DNA from: Alistipes shahii WAL 8301
GTDB taxonomy: Bacteria > Bacteroidota > Bacteroidia > Bacteroidales > Rikenellaceae
Assembly (NCBI RefSeq): GCF_025145845.1
Contig: NZ_CP102253.1
Location: 3,410,001-3,474,000, forward strand
DNA: 64,000 nt
Direction of reading: 5' to 3'
This document shows, one piece after another, positions 1 through 8,148 of this stretch (the stretch's first letter is position 1; every line of letters begins with the position of its first letter). The notes under the pieces were generated by a model, which saw nothing but the letters and a program-made list of their open reading frames with translations, had not been told where the DNA came from and did no database searches. The translations under genes and the position numbers were made by a program.

Positions 1-84
1 CGTGTAGTTGCCCAGCGCGCGGATGGACCCGAGGTCGGCGTCGCCGAGCGAGTATTCGTCCAGAAATACGATGTTCGGTTGCAT
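1..84 (-). CDS. D-isomer specific 2-hydroxyacid dehydrogenase, N-terminal 28 codons only
   Basis: Only the first 28 codons lie in the window; the gene runs off the left edge. The peptide begins MQPNIVFLDEYSLGDADL and continues SIRALGNYT, which resembles the N-terminus of Bacteroidota glycerate/2-hydroxyacid dehydrogenases (NAD-dependent reduction of 2-keto acids). The catalytic and Rossmann domains are not visible, so the family call rests on this short segment alone. It follows tcdA on the same strand after an 87-base gap containing a hairpin, so it may or may not be co-transcribed with it. Confidence 0.55.
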   Translation of the reverse strand, partial: MQPNIVFLDEYSLGDADLGSIRALGNYT

Positions 85-163
85 ATCCTTTGTGTTTTTG
101 TAAATTGCGTTCGGCGGCGCGGACTCGGTTCCCGGATGCGGATTCGGTCCGCCGCCCTTTGAA

Positions 164-180
164 GAGGGCTTTCAGCCCTC
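164..180 (-). terminator. Short hairpin overlapping the tcdA stop codon
   Basis: A perfect 7-bp inverted repeat, GAGGGCT/AGCCCTC with a 3-base loop, spans the TGA stop of tcdA. There is no strong T-run after it on the minus strand, so it could be a weak terminator or a chance hairpin. Confidence 0.35.
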
Positions 181-909
181 CAGTTCGCCGATTAAATCCC
201 TGATCACCACGGAAGCGCATCCGATTCCGAACAGCGCGGGGATGTAGGAGATCGTCCCGACGTTCGACTTCTTGTTCTGCTCCTCGCAGAGGATCATGGC
301 TCCTTCGCGCATCGGCTCGGGAGAGAATACGGCCCGGAACCCCCGGCGGATGCCGATCTTGTGGAGCCGCTTGCGCAGCATGTGGGCCAGCGGGCAGTGG
401 TGGGTTTTCGAGATGTCGGCGATTTCGAGTTTGGTGGGGTCGGTTTTGGCTCCGGCGCCCATCGAGCTGACGAGCGGCAGCCCGCGCTCCAGCGAGGCGG
501 CGATCAGCGCCAGTTTCGGCGAGAGGGTGTCGATGGCGTCCACCACGTAGTCGTAGCGCGCGGCGTCCAATAAGATATAGGTCTCCTCGTCCTTGATATA
601 TTTGTCGACCACCGTGAGTCCGATTCCGGGGTTGATGTCGCGCAGGCGTTCGGCCAGCACCTCGGCCTTCGGGCGGCCGACGGTCGAATGGAGGGCCACC
701 AGCTGGCGGTTGATGTTGGTCGCGTTCACCGTGTCGGCGTCGGCGACGGTCATGCGTCCCACGCCCGCCCGGGCGATCATCTCCGCGGCATAGGCCCCCA
801 CGCCGCCCAGCCCGACCACGAGCACGTGGGCGTTGCGCAGCAGCTCCAGTTTTTCGCTGCCGAGCAGCAATTCGGTTCTTTCCAGCCAGTTATGCGTATG
901 CGTTTCCAT
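172..909 (-). CDS. tcdA: tRNA threonylcarbamoyladenosine dehydratase (TcdA/CsdL, ThiF/E1-like)
   Basis: 245 aa, the usual length for TcdA. Known role of the family: ATP-dependent cyclisation of t6A37 to ct6A in ANN-decoding tRNAs, in the cytoplasm. The sequence shows the E1-like nucleotide-binding loop GLGGVG (residues 33-38), the NINRQ motif of the adenylating fold, and the GVGTISYIPALFG-type C-terminus typical of TcdA rather than of MoeB or ThiF (the CxxC zinc pairs of those are absent). The neighbouring TatD-like gene starts upstream on the same strand and ends 9 bases before this ATG, so the two probably form an operon. The minus-strand start at 909 is the first methionine in frame and gives a normal TcdA N-terminus. 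Confidence 0.9.
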   Translation of the reverse strand: METHTHNWLERTELLLGSEKLELLRNAHVLVVGLGGVGAYAAEMIARAGVGRMTVADADTVNATNINRQLVALHSTVGRPKAEVLAERLRDINPGIGLTVVDKYIKDEETYILLDAARYDYVVDAIDTLSPKLALIAASLERGLPLVSSMGAGAKTDPTKLEIADISKTHHCPLAHMLRKRLHKIGIRRGFRAVFSPEPMREGAMILCEEQNKKSNVGTISYIPALFGIGCASVVIRDLIGELEG

Positions 910-918
910 TTGTCATTG

Positions 919-1539
919 TCATTTGTCGCCCTTCGTCCGGCCCGGTCCTTCGTACTCGCCGCCTGTGAATATTCGTTTGTAATTATCTAAAATTGCCCGT
1001 TGCAGCTCCTCCTCCGGCACCCCTTTCGCCTCCGCCGCCCGGGCGTAAATTTCCGCGATGGGCACGGGGCTGTCGTCGGTCTCCAGAAAGAGCTGCGAAA
1101 GCGGCGTCCCGCGCAGCGCCGCAAGGGTCTTGGGCGATGCGAACGTGCGTTCGCCGAACGAGAGGCAGTAACCTTTCGCCAGGGCCTGCCGCGCCTGCTC
1201 GGGCGAGCCGATGAAGCCGTGGAAAATCACGGCCCGGGGTTCCGAGGCCGCCAGTTCGCGCATCAGCGGCTCGAAGGCCCTGACGCAGTGGAGCACCACG
1301 GGAAGTCCCCGCTCGCGGGCCAGCCGCAACTGCGTCCGCAGTGCGGACAGCTGGGCCGCACGGTCGGCGCCGCGCACGAAATCCAGTCCCGTTTCGCCCA
1401 CGGCCTGCGCCCCGCCGAGACGCTGGCCGAGCGTTGCGGCGTCCTGCGTCGCGGCGTCCCACGGGTGCACGCCCGCCGTGCGGAGTTCGATCCCCGAACC
1501 GGTCGGGCGATGGGTGTGTATGTTGACGTAAGGGAGCAT
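919..1539 (-). CDS. TatD-family metal-dependent hydrolase (short form)
   Basis: 206 aa, shorter than canonical TatD (about 260 aa) but matching the compact Bacteroidota form. Metal-site features of the TIM-barrel amidohydrolase fold are visible: HTH at residues 8-10, the GETGLDF segment, HC before the middle of the protein, FHGF, and a C-terminal ETDDSP motif. Family members are Mg-dependent nucleases/phosphoesterases acting on DNA or modified nucleotides in the cytoplasm; the exact substrate of this short form is not known to me. A minus-strand TACATTTG -7 box lies at 1548-1555, only 9 bases before the ATG, so the mRNA leader would be very short. It is probably co-transcribed with tcdA. Confidence 0.85.
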   Translation of the reverse strand: MLPYVNIHTHRPTGSGIELRTAGVHPWDAATQDAATLGQRLGGAQAVGETGLDFVRGADRAAQLSALRTQLRLARERGLPVVLHCVRAFEPLMRELAASEPRAVIFHGFIGSPEQARQALAKGYCLSFGERTFASPKTLAALRGTPLSQLFLETDDSPVPIAEIYARAAEAKGVPEEELQRAILDNYKRIFTGGEYEGPGRTKGDK

Positions 1540-1547
1540 CCGGATTG

Positions 1548-1555
1548 CAAATGTA
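1548..1555 (-). promoter_or_regulatory. -7 promoter box (TACATTTG) for the tatD-like/tcdA operon
   Basis: Exact match to the Bacteroidota TAnnTTTG consensus on the minus strand, 9 bases before the ATG at 1539. A clear TTTG at -33 is not visible. Confidence 0.5.
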
Positions 1556-1795
1556 GGAATTTTAGCGGGAGCATTGCGAATTTGGAGCCAATTTTTTAAC
1601 CTTCGCTTCCGGCTGCCGGCCTGCGGGACGCGGGGATGTTTTCCGGAGGTTGTTTTTGCTCCGGATTCTTTCGAAATTCTTTCGCATCGGAAGCATTCGT
1701 AAGGCCTTTATTTTGTCCCGAAAGCGGGCGCTCCAAATCTTAATTAAATTTAAGAAATAATGGTTTGCGCATGGGGGATTTCGGGAAAAATTTCG

Positions 1796-1803
1796 TACTT
1801 TCG
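1796..1803 (+). promoter_or_regulatory. Probable -7 box (TACTTTCG) of the nqr operon
   Basis: TACTTTCG departs from TAnnTTTG at one position and is followed by an AT-rich leader of about 70 bases before nqrA. A TTTG at 1764-1767 is 28 bases upstream, too far for standard spacing, so the -33 element is uncertain. Confidence 0.4.
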
Positions 1804-1874
1804 CACGCGAATTAATTGTTAGCTCACTAACAGCCGAACTTGAATTCCAAACATAACAATCAAAATCATTAACC

Positions 1875-3230
1875 ATGTCGAAAATCATTACACTACGCAA
1901 GGGTTTAGACATCAATCTGGTGGGCAAACCCCAGGAGTCGCTCGCGGACGCGCCGCAGGCTTCGGAGTATGCCCTCTCGCCCCTCGATTTCGAGGGCGTG
2001 ACTCCCAAGCTGCTGGTTAAGGAGGGCGATCGGGTGAAAGCCGGCACGCCGTTGTTCTTCAACAAGTACAACGAACGCGTGCTCTTCACGTCGCCCGTCA
2101 GCGGTACGGTGGCCGCCGTCAACCGCGGAGAGAAGCGCAAGGTCCTCTCCGTGACGGTGACTCCCGACGCCTCCCAGGAGTACGAGGAGTTTGAGAAGAC
2201 CGACCTCGGGTCGGCTTCGCGCGAGCAGATCGTCTCCCTGCTGCTCCGGTCGGGCCTTTGGCCGATGATCGTGCAGCGCCCTTACGGCATCATCGCCGAC
2301 CCCAGCGACACGCCGAAAGCGGTCTTCATCTCCGCCTTCGACTCCGCGCCGCTGGCCCCGGATTACAATTTCGTGCTGAAAGCCGAGCAGAAGAACCTCC
2401 AGACGGGTATCGACGTGATGCGCAAACTCACTCCGGGCAAGGTGCATCTCTCGGTGCGCGCCAAGGCCGAAGGGCAGATGCCCTCGCTCAAGGGCGCCGA
2501 ACTCCACGCCTTTGCGGGCAAACACCCCGTCGGCAACGTCGGCGTGCAGATCCACCACGTGGACCCGGTGAACAAGGGCGAAGTGGTGTGGACGGTCAAC
2601 GTCCAGGATCTGGCCATCATCGGCCGCCTGTTCAACGAGGGCCGTGTCGACATGACGAAGATCATCGCCGTGGCCGGTTCGGAGATCGAGCGTCCGCAGT
2701 ACGTCCGCATGGTGGGCGGCGCGAAGGTCGACTCCCTGGTCAAGGGCAACGTGAAGCGACAGAAGGAGGGCGACAGCGTCCGCTTCATCTCGGGCAACGT
2801 GCTCACGGGCACCCGGACCGCGCCGGACGGCTTCATGGGCTTCTACGCCAATCAGCTGACCGCCATCCCCGAGGGCGACAAGTACGAACTGCTGGGCTGG
2901 GCGATGCCCCGTTTCGGGAAGTTCTCCGTGTCGCGTGCCTATTTTTCGTGGCTCTGCCCGAAGAAGGCCTACAATCTCGACACCAACATGAACGGCGGCG
3001 AGCGTCCGTTCGTCGTGACGGGGCTTTACGAGCAGTACCTGCCGATGGACATTTACCCGATGTACCTGCTGAAGGCGTGCCTTGCGGGCGACATCGAAAA
3101 GATGGAGAACCTCGGCATCTACGAGGTCACCGAAGAGGACTTCGCGCTGTGCGAGTTCGTCGATCCCTCGAAGATCGAGATTCAGCAGATCATCCGCGAC
3201 GGTATTAACTTAATGATCAGGGAGGCTTAA
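1875..3230 (+). CDS. nqrA: Na+-translocating NADH:quinone reductase subunit A
   Basis: 451 aa, typical of NqrA. This is the peripheral cytoplasmic subunit of the six-subunit NQR complex, which oxidises NADH, reduces quinone and exports Na+. The N-terminus has the usual GLDINLVGKP segment followed by a barrel-sandwich region (GDRVKAGTPLFF), and the gene is the first of nqrABCDEF. nqrB starts 2 bases after its stop. The ATG at 1875 follows an A-rich leader, as is common for Bacteroidota starts. No missing segment is apparent. Confidence 0.97.
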   Translation: MSKIITLRKGLDINLVGKPQESLADAPQASEYALSPLDFEGVTPKLLVKEGDRVKAGTPLFFNKYNERVLFTSPVSGTVAAVNRGEKRKVLSVTVTPDASQEYEEFEKTDLGSASREQIVSLLLRSGLWPMIVQRPYGIIADPSDTPKAVFISAFDSAPLAPDYNFVLKAEQKNLQTGIDVMRKLTPGKVHLSVRAKAEGQMPSLKGAELHAFAGKHPVGNVGVQIHHVDPVNKGEVVWTVNVQDLAIIGRLFNEGRVDMTKIIAVAGSEIERPQYVRMVGGAKVDSLVKGNVKRQKEGDSVRFISGNVLTGTRTAPDGFMGFYANQLTAIPEGDKYELLGWAMPRFGKFSVSRAYFSWLCPKKAYNLDTNMNGGERPFVVTGLYEQYLPMDIYPMYLLKACLAGDIEKMENLGIYEVTEEDFALCEFVDPSKIEIQQIIRDGINLMIREA

Positions 3231-3232
3231 AG

Positions 3233-4360
3233 ATGGGACTTCGTAAATTCATGGACAATATCAAGCCCACCTTCTCCAAGGGAGGCAAGCTGGGCTTTCT
3301 GGAGTCGACGTTCGATGCGTTCGAGACGTTCCTCTTCGTACCCAACACCACGACCTCGAAGGGCGCGCACATCCGCGACTGCAACGACATGAAACGTACG
3401 ATGATCATGGTCGTCGCGGCGCTGATGCCGGCTTTTCTGTTCGGTTGCTACAACACGGGCATCCAGGTCGGACTCGAAGGCTTCACGGCCTTCTTCTACG
3501 GACTGGTCCGCGTGCTGCCGATGGTCTGCGTTTCCTATATCGTGGGTCTGGGCATCGAGTTCGGGTTCGCGCAGGCGCGCGGCCACGAGGTCAACGAGGG
3601 TTTCCTCGTCACGGGTCTGCTGATCCCGATGATCTTCCCGGTGTCGACGCCGCTCTGGATGGTCGCGCTGTCGACGGCTTTCGCCGTGGTCTTCGGCAAG
3701 GAGGTCTTCGGCGGTACGGGCATGAACGTCTTCAACCCCGCGCTGCTGGCGCGCGCCTTCGCCTTCTTCGCCTACACCCCTTCGATGTCGGGTGAGACGG
3801 TGTGGTACTCCGACTGGACGATGATGGGCGCGCAGGTCGACGGCATCACCGGCGCTACGGCCCTCGAACAGCTCGGCACGACCGGCGCGATGAACTACTC
3901 GCCGCTGGACGCCTTCCTGGGCTTCATCCCCGGATCGTTCGCCGAGACTTCGACGCTGGCCATCCTTCTCGGAGGCGCCATCCTCCTGTTCACGGGCATC
4001 GCCTCGTGGCGCACGATGGCGTCGGTGTTCGTCGGCGGACTGGCGATGGGTTACCTCTTCCAGGCGCTCGGCGTGACGACCTATCCCGCCTGGTATCACC
4101 TGATCGTCGGCGGCTTCGCCTTCGGTGCGGTCTTCATGGCCACCGATCCCGTGACTTCGTCGCAGACCAACACGGGCAAATACATCGTCGGCCTGATGAC
4201 CGGCGCGCTGGCCGTGCTGATCCGCGTGGTCAACCCGGCCTATCCCGAGGGCATGATGCTTTCGATCCTCTTTATGAATGCGCTGGCGCCGCTGGTCGAC
4301 TACTACGTGGTCGAGGCCAACATCTCGCGCCGCCGCAAACGTGTCAAACTCGCAAAATAG
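3233..4360 (+). CDS. nqrB: Na+-translocating NADH:quinone reductase subunit B
   Basis: 375 aa multi-spanning inner-membrane subunit, slightly shorter than the 410-aa Vibrio protein. NqrB carries a covalently attached FMN and riboflavin and forms part of the Na+ path. The FMN attachment motif is seen as TGAT at residues 206-209, making Thr209 the likely phosphoester-linked residue. Many hydrophobic helices are evident from about residue 55 onwards. It lies 2 bases after nqrA with a GGGAGG sequence before the ATG, and is followed by nqrC after 11 bases. Confidence 0.97.
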   Translation: MGLRKFMDNIKPTFSKGGKLGFLESTFDAFETFLFVPNTTTSKGAHIRDCNDMKRTMIMVVAALMPAFLFGCYNTGIQVGLEGFTAFFYGLVRVLPMVCVSYIVGLGIEFGFAQARGHEVNEGFLVTGLLIPMIFPVSTPLWMVALSTAFAVVFGKEVFGGTGMNVFNPALLARAFAFFAYTPSMSGETVWYSDWTMMGAQVDGITGATALEQLGTTGAMNYSPLDAFLGFIPGSFAETSTLAILLGGAILLFTGIASWRTMASVFVGGLAMGYLFQALGVTTYPAWYHLIVGGFAFGAVFMATDPVTSSQTNTGKYIVGLMTGALAVLIRVVNPAYPEGMMLSILFMNALAPLVDYYVVEANISRRRKRVKLAK

Positions 4361-4371
4361 GGGAGACTGTT

Positions 4372-5223
4372 ATGGCAACGAAAAAATTCAAATGCAACGT
4401 CTGCGGCTACATCCACGAAGGAGACGCCGCGCCCGCTAACTGCCCCGTCTGCGGAGTTCCCGCCTCGGAATTCACCGAGCTGAAGCCGGAGAAGAAGGGC
4501 CTGTTCAGCGACAAGAACGGCAATGCCTATATTATTATGTACTCGACGGTGATGGTCGTCATCGTGGCCACGCTGCTCGCGCTGGCCGCGCTGGGGCTCC
4601 AGAAATGCCAGTACGAGAACGAACTCAACGAGAAGAAGCACGCCATCCTCGCGTCGCTGTCGGCCGGTGACCGGTCCTACGACGAGTTCATCGACGCCTA
4701 TGTCGTCGACAAGGACGGCAGGCGCGTCGACGGCGAGGATGTCTTCGCGCTGCTCAACGACCTGCCGGGAACCTTCGAGGCGGGCAAGTTCCCGATCTTC
4801 GAGGCCCGGGACGGCCGGGTGGTCATTCCCGTGACCGGCATGGGTCTCTGGGGTCCCGTCTGGGGCTATGTGGCTCTCGAGAAGGACATGAACACCGTCG
4901 CCGGCATCATCATGGCCCACAAGGGCGAGACCCCGGGTCTCGGCGCCGAGATCGCGACGCCCAAGTACCAGGCCAATTTCGTCGGCAAGACGATCTTCGA
5001 CGGCGACAAGTTCGTTTCGGTGACGCTCCGCAAGGGCGGCGCCAAGGACCCCGCGCACGAGGTGGATGCCATTTCGGGCGGTACGAAGACCTCGGACGGC
5101 GTGACGGCGATGCTCTACAACAGCCTGGAGAACTACCTGCCCCTGCTGGAGGCCAAGCGCAACGCTGCGGCTCCCGCTCCGGCCGAAGTGTCTAACGAAG
5201 AAAACGTAGAAAACAATGAGTAA
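4372..5223 (+). CDS. nqrC: NQR subunit C with an N-terminal rubredoxin-like domain
   Basis: 283 aa. Residues 5-35 form a rubredoxin-like iron site of the short rubrerythrin type: C8-x2-C11 and C24-x2-C27 with CGY and CPVCG signatures. A linker leads to one membrane helix (about 53-76) and then the usual NqrC FMN domain, with the attachment motif SGGT at 235-238 (Thr238). Ordinary NqrC begins just before the helix, so the first 45 or so residues are an addition. The ATG at 4372 sits directly after nqrB; a start further upstream would run inside nqrB. In known NQR the NqrC N-terminus faces the cytoplasm and the FMN domain the periplasm, so the extra domain should be cytoplasmic, near NqrF. Its function is inferred, not shown. 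Confidence 0.93.
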   Translation: MATKKFKCNVCGYIHEGDAAPANCPVCGVPASEFTELKPEKKGLFSDKNGNAYIIMYSTVMVVIVATLLALAALGLQKCQYENELNEKKHAILASLSAGDRSYDEFIDAYVVDKDGRRVDGEDVFALLNDLPGTFEAGKFPIFEARDGRVVIPVTGMGLWGPVWGYVALEKDMNTVAGIIMAHKGETPGLGAEIATPKYQANFVGKTIFDGDKFVSVTLRKGGAKDPAHEVDAISGGTKTSDGVTAMLYNSLENYLPLLEAKRNAAAPAPAEVSNEENVENNE

Positions 5224-5872
5224 GATGGAAAAAGAGCCTTTGTTTTCGGCAAAGAACCTCAAATACCTGACCGGTCCGTTCTCGGCGAACAACCCGGTCA
5301 TCGTGCAGATCCTCGGTATCTGCTCGGCGCTGGCCGTCACCGTACAGCTCAAGCCCGCCATCGTCATGGCCCTGTCCGTGACGGTCGTCACGGCCTTCTC
5401 GAACCTGGTGATGTCGCTGCTGCGCAACGGCGTTCCCTCGCGCATCCGCATCATCGTCCAGCTGGTGGTCATCGCCGCGCTGGTGATTCTCGTCGACCAG
5501 GTGCTCAAGGCTTTCGTCTACGAAGTCTCGAAGCAGCTGTCGGTCTACGTCGGACTGATCATCACCAACTGTATCGTCATGGGCCGCATCGAGGCATTCG
5601 CGCTGGCCAACAAGCCCTGGGCGTCGTTCCTCGACGGTATCGGCAACGGTCTGGGCTACGGTCTGATTCTGGTCATCGTGGCCTTCTTCCGCGAGCTTTT
5701 CGGTTCGGGCAGCCTCCTGGGCTACCGGATCATCCCCGAGAGCTGGTACATGGCCGAGGGCGGCTTCTATTCGAACTGCGGACTGATGCTCTTCCCGCCG
5801 ATGGCGCTGATCATCGTGGGCTGCATCATCTGGGTGCACCGTTCGCGCAACAAGGACTTACAGGAAAAATAG
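5216..5872 (+). CDS. nqrD: Na+-translocating NADH:quinone reductase subunit D
   Basis: 218 aa integral membrane subunit of the NqrDE/RnfAE family. NqrD and NqrE form an antiparallel pair that holds an Fe centre midway across the membrane. The cysteine-bearing segments typical of the family are visible (LGICSALAV and ITNCIVMGR). The start at 5216 overlaps the end of nqrC by 8 bases; an alternative ATG at 5225 would remove three residues. Order and spacing place it in the nqr operon. Confidence 0.96.
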   Translation: MSKMEKEPLFSAKNLKYLTGPFSANNPVIVQILGICSALAVTVQLKPAIVMALSVTVVTAFSNLVMSLLRNGVPSRIRIIVQLVVIAALVILVDQVLKAFVYEVSKQLSVYVGLIITNCIVMGRIEAFALANKPWASFLDGIGNGLGYGLILVIVAFFRELFGSGSLLGYRIIPESWYMAEGGFYSNCGLMLFPPMALIIVGCIIWVHRSRNKDLQEK

Positions 5873-5883
5873 GAGGATAACGT

Positions 5884-6492
5884 ATGGAATCATTGAATAT
5901 CTTTATCCGGTCGATCTTCATCGACAACATGGTCTTCGCCTTCTTCTTCGGCATGTGCTCCTACATCGCCGTGTCGAAGAGCGTGAAGACGGCCCTGGGA
6001 CTCGGCGCCGCCGTTACGTTCGTGATGGTGATGACCGTTCCGCTGAACTACCTCTTGTACGAATATGTGCTGAAGGCCAATGCGCTCGTCGAGGGCGTGG
6101 ACCTGAACTTCCTGTCGTTCATCGTCTTCATCGCCACCATCGCGGCGTTCGTGCAGCTGGTGGAGATGATCGTCGAGAAGTTCTCGCCGACGCTTTACAG
6201 CCAGCTGGGCATCTTCCTGCCGCTGATCGCCGTGAACTGCGCCATCATGGGCGGCTCGCTGTTCATGCAGCAGAAGGTCGACGGCGGCGAACTGACGTCG
6301 CTCTGGCAGACGATCGTCTACGGACTCGGCTCGGGACTGGGCTGGTGGCTGGCGATCGTGATGATGGCCGCCATCCGCGAGAAGACGACCTATTCGCACA
6401 TCCCTGCGGCGCTGAAAGGCCCCGGCATCGCCTTCATCATCACCGGTCTGATGGGTATCGCCTTTATGATTTTCTCGGGCATTCAGTTCTAA
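5884..6492 (+). CDS. nqrE: Na+-translocating NADH:quinone reductase subunit E
   Basis: 202 aa integral membrane protein, homologous to NqrD but in the inverted orientation. The family cysteine motifs FGMCSYIAVS and AVNCAIMGG are present; they supply ligands to the intramembrane Fe centre. The gene follows nqrD after 11 bases, which include an AGGAGG sequence just before the ATG, a stronger ribosome-binding site than is usual in this phylum. Confidence 0.96.
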   Translation: MESLNIFIRSIFIDNMVFAFFFGMCSYIAVSKSVKTALGLGAAVTFVMVMTVPLNYLLYEYVLKANALVEGVDLNFLSFIVFIATIAAFVQLVEMIVEKFSPTLYSQLGIFLPLIAVNCAIMGGSLFMQQKVDGGELTSLWQTIVYGLGSGLGWWLAIVMMAAIREKTTYSHIPAALKGPGIAFIITGLMGIAFMIFSGIQF

Positions 6493-6517
6493 CCTTTAAA
6501 AAAAGAGATTCCGATAA

Positions 6518-7780
6518 ATGACTACAACGATTTTAATAGCGATTGCGGCCTTTCTGGCCATAACGCTCGTGCTGGTCGCACTGCTTCTCTATGCGAAGGC
6601 GAAACTGACCTCCTCGGGCGACGTCGTGATCGACATCAACGGCGGTGAGAAGGTCATCACGACCGAAAGCGGTTCGACGCTGCTTTCGACGCTGGCCAAC
6701 AACAAGGTGTTCCTGCCTTCGGCGTGCGGCGGCGGCGGCTCGTGCGGCATGTGCAAATGTCAGGTGCTCGAAGGCGGCGGCGACATTCTGCCCACCGAGA
6801 CGGGCTTCATCTCGCGCAAGCTGGCCAAGGACCACTGGCGTCTCGGCTGCCAGGTGAAGGTCAAGGAGAATATGAAAATCCGTGTTCCCGAGGCCGTGCT
6901 GGGCGTCAAGAAGTGGGAGTGCACCGTGGTCTCGAACCGCAATATCTCGACTTTCCTCAAGGAGTTCGTCGTGAAGCTGCCCGAGGGCGAGAACCTCAAG
7001 TTCCGCAGCGGCGGTTACATCCAGATCGACATTCCGAAGTACGACGCCATCAAGTTCTCGTCGATGGACGTGGACGAGAAGTTCCGCGCCGACTGGGACA
7101 AATTCAAGATGTGGGATCTGGTGACGACCAACCCCGAGCCGACGTTCCGCGCCTACTCGATGGCCAACCATCCGGCCGAGGGCAACATCATCATGCTCAA
7201 CATCCGTATCGCCACGCCTCCGTTCGACAAGGCCACGGGCGGTTTTATGAAGGTCAACCCGGGTATCTGCTCGTCGTATGTCTTCTCGCGCAAGCCGGGT
7301 GACAAGATCACGATTTCGGGTCCTTACGGCGAATTCTTCCTGCCGGACAATCTGCCCTCGACGCAGGAGCTGATCTTCATCGGCGGCGGTGCGGGCATGG
7401 CTCCGATGCGCAGCCACCTGATGCACCTGTTCAAGACCGAAAAGACCGACCGTCCGGTGTCGTTCTGGTACGGCGCGCGTGCGCTGAAGGAGGTTCCCTA
7501 TCTCGACGAGTTCCACCAGATCGAGAAGGATTTCCCCAACTTCTCGTTCAATCTGGCCCTCGACCGTCCCGATCCCGAGGCGGACGCCGCCGGAGTGAAG
7601 TACACGCCGGGCTTCGTGCACAACGTGCTCTACGAAAACTACCTCAAGAACCACCAGGCTCCCGAGGACTGCATCTACCTCATGTGCGGACCTCCGATGA
7701 TGATCGCTTCGGTCGTCAAGATGCTCGACAACCTCGGCGTGCCGCCGGAGAATATCTTGTACGATAACTTCGGCAGTTAG
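6518..7780 (+). CDS. nqrF: Na+-translocating NADH:quinone reductase subunit F
   Basis: 420 aa, the NADH-oxidising entry subunit. In order: one N-terminal membrane helix (about 5-26), a 2Fe-2S ferredoxin domain with Cys70, Cys76, Cys79 and Cys111 at the same positions as in Vibrio NqrF, an FAD domain with RAYS at about 211-214, and an NADH-binding domain with GGGAGMAPMRSH at about 288-299 and a CGPP motif near the end. It is the last gene of the operon; a long hairpin follows at 7813-7873. Confidence 0.97.
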   Translation: MTTTILIAIAAFLAITLVLVALLLYAKAKLTSSGDVVIDINGGEKVITTESGSTLLSTLANNKVFLPSACGGGGSCGMCKCQVLEGGGDILPTETGFISRKLAKDHWRLGCQVKVKENMKIRVPEAVLGVKKWECTVVSNRNISTFLKEFVVKLPEGENLKFRSGGYIQIDIPKYDAIKFSSMDVDEKFRADWDKFKMWDLVTTNPEPTFRAYSMANHPAEGNIIMLNIRIATPPFDKATGGFMKVNPGICSSYVFSRKPGDKITISGPYGEFFLPDNLPSTQELIFIGGGAGMAPMRSHLMHLFKTEKTDRPVSFWYGARALKEVPYLDEFHQIEKDFPNFSFNLALDRPDPEADAAGVKYTPGFVHNVLYENYLKNHQAPEDCIYLMCGPPMMIASVVKMLDNLGVPPENILYDNFGS

Positions 7781-7812
7781 TGAGTGCAATGACCACCAAA
7801 ACGCCGTAGGCG

Positions 7813-7873
7813 AATAAAAGAGGAAGGACGGAAGATCGAATTGATTCGAAACTTTCGTCCTTCCTCTTTTATT
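7813..7873 (+). terminator. Terminator of the nqr operon
   Basis: A perfect 18-bp inverted repeat (7813-7830 with 7856-7873). The downstream arm ends in CTTTTATT and so supplies a short T-rich tail. It begins 33 bases after the nqrF stop. The symmetry of the A- and T-rich ends would also allow termination from the other direction. Confidence 0.8.
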
Positions 7874-8148
7874 GATCCCGCAGGGATTGTCGGTTCATTG
7901 CCGAACGCGGCCGAAGTCACGGAGCGCGGTTATCACGAGCGGAGGCGAGCGATGCGACGTAACTTGCGCTCGGGGTGAGGATTCATTGCCGAACGCGGCC
8001 GAAGTCACGGGCGGCGGGGCGAAAATCGGCGATGACGGAGGCGGGATGGTCTACGGCGAATGAGGGCGCGAATGGAACTTTCGGAGCCTCGGAATTTGGC
8101 GGATCGGAAATAAAACCGTAAATTCGGATAAATTTCAAATAGGGTGCT
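7874..8148. repeat. Intergenic region with a 29-bp direct repeat
   Basis: A 29-base sequence beginning TTCATTGCCGAACGCGG occurs at 7894-7922 and again, identical, at 7982-8010, 88 bases apart. No convincing gene occupies the interval; a 63-codon open frame across it has no recognisable features. The AT-rich stretch 8105-8148 probably carries the promoter of the next gene. Confidence 0.6.

Larger units (their letters stand above)
1540..1874. other. 335-base divergent intergenic region upstream of nqrA
   Basis: No gene is supported here. It separates the minus-strand tatD-like operon from nqrA. It holds the tatD promoter box, a GC-rich stretch around 1605-1640 that includes TTCCGGCTGCCGG (1607-1619, also present at 61937-61949), and an AT-rich nqr promoter zone from about 1735 to 1870. 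Confidence 0.6.

Noticed and set aside
7894..8010. Direct repeats as a CRISPR array
   Set aside because: Only two copies, no further units and no cas genes in the window.
7872..8063. 63-codon frame after the nqr terminator
   Set aside because: Contains the 29-bp direct repeat and no features of a real protein; no promoter box before it.
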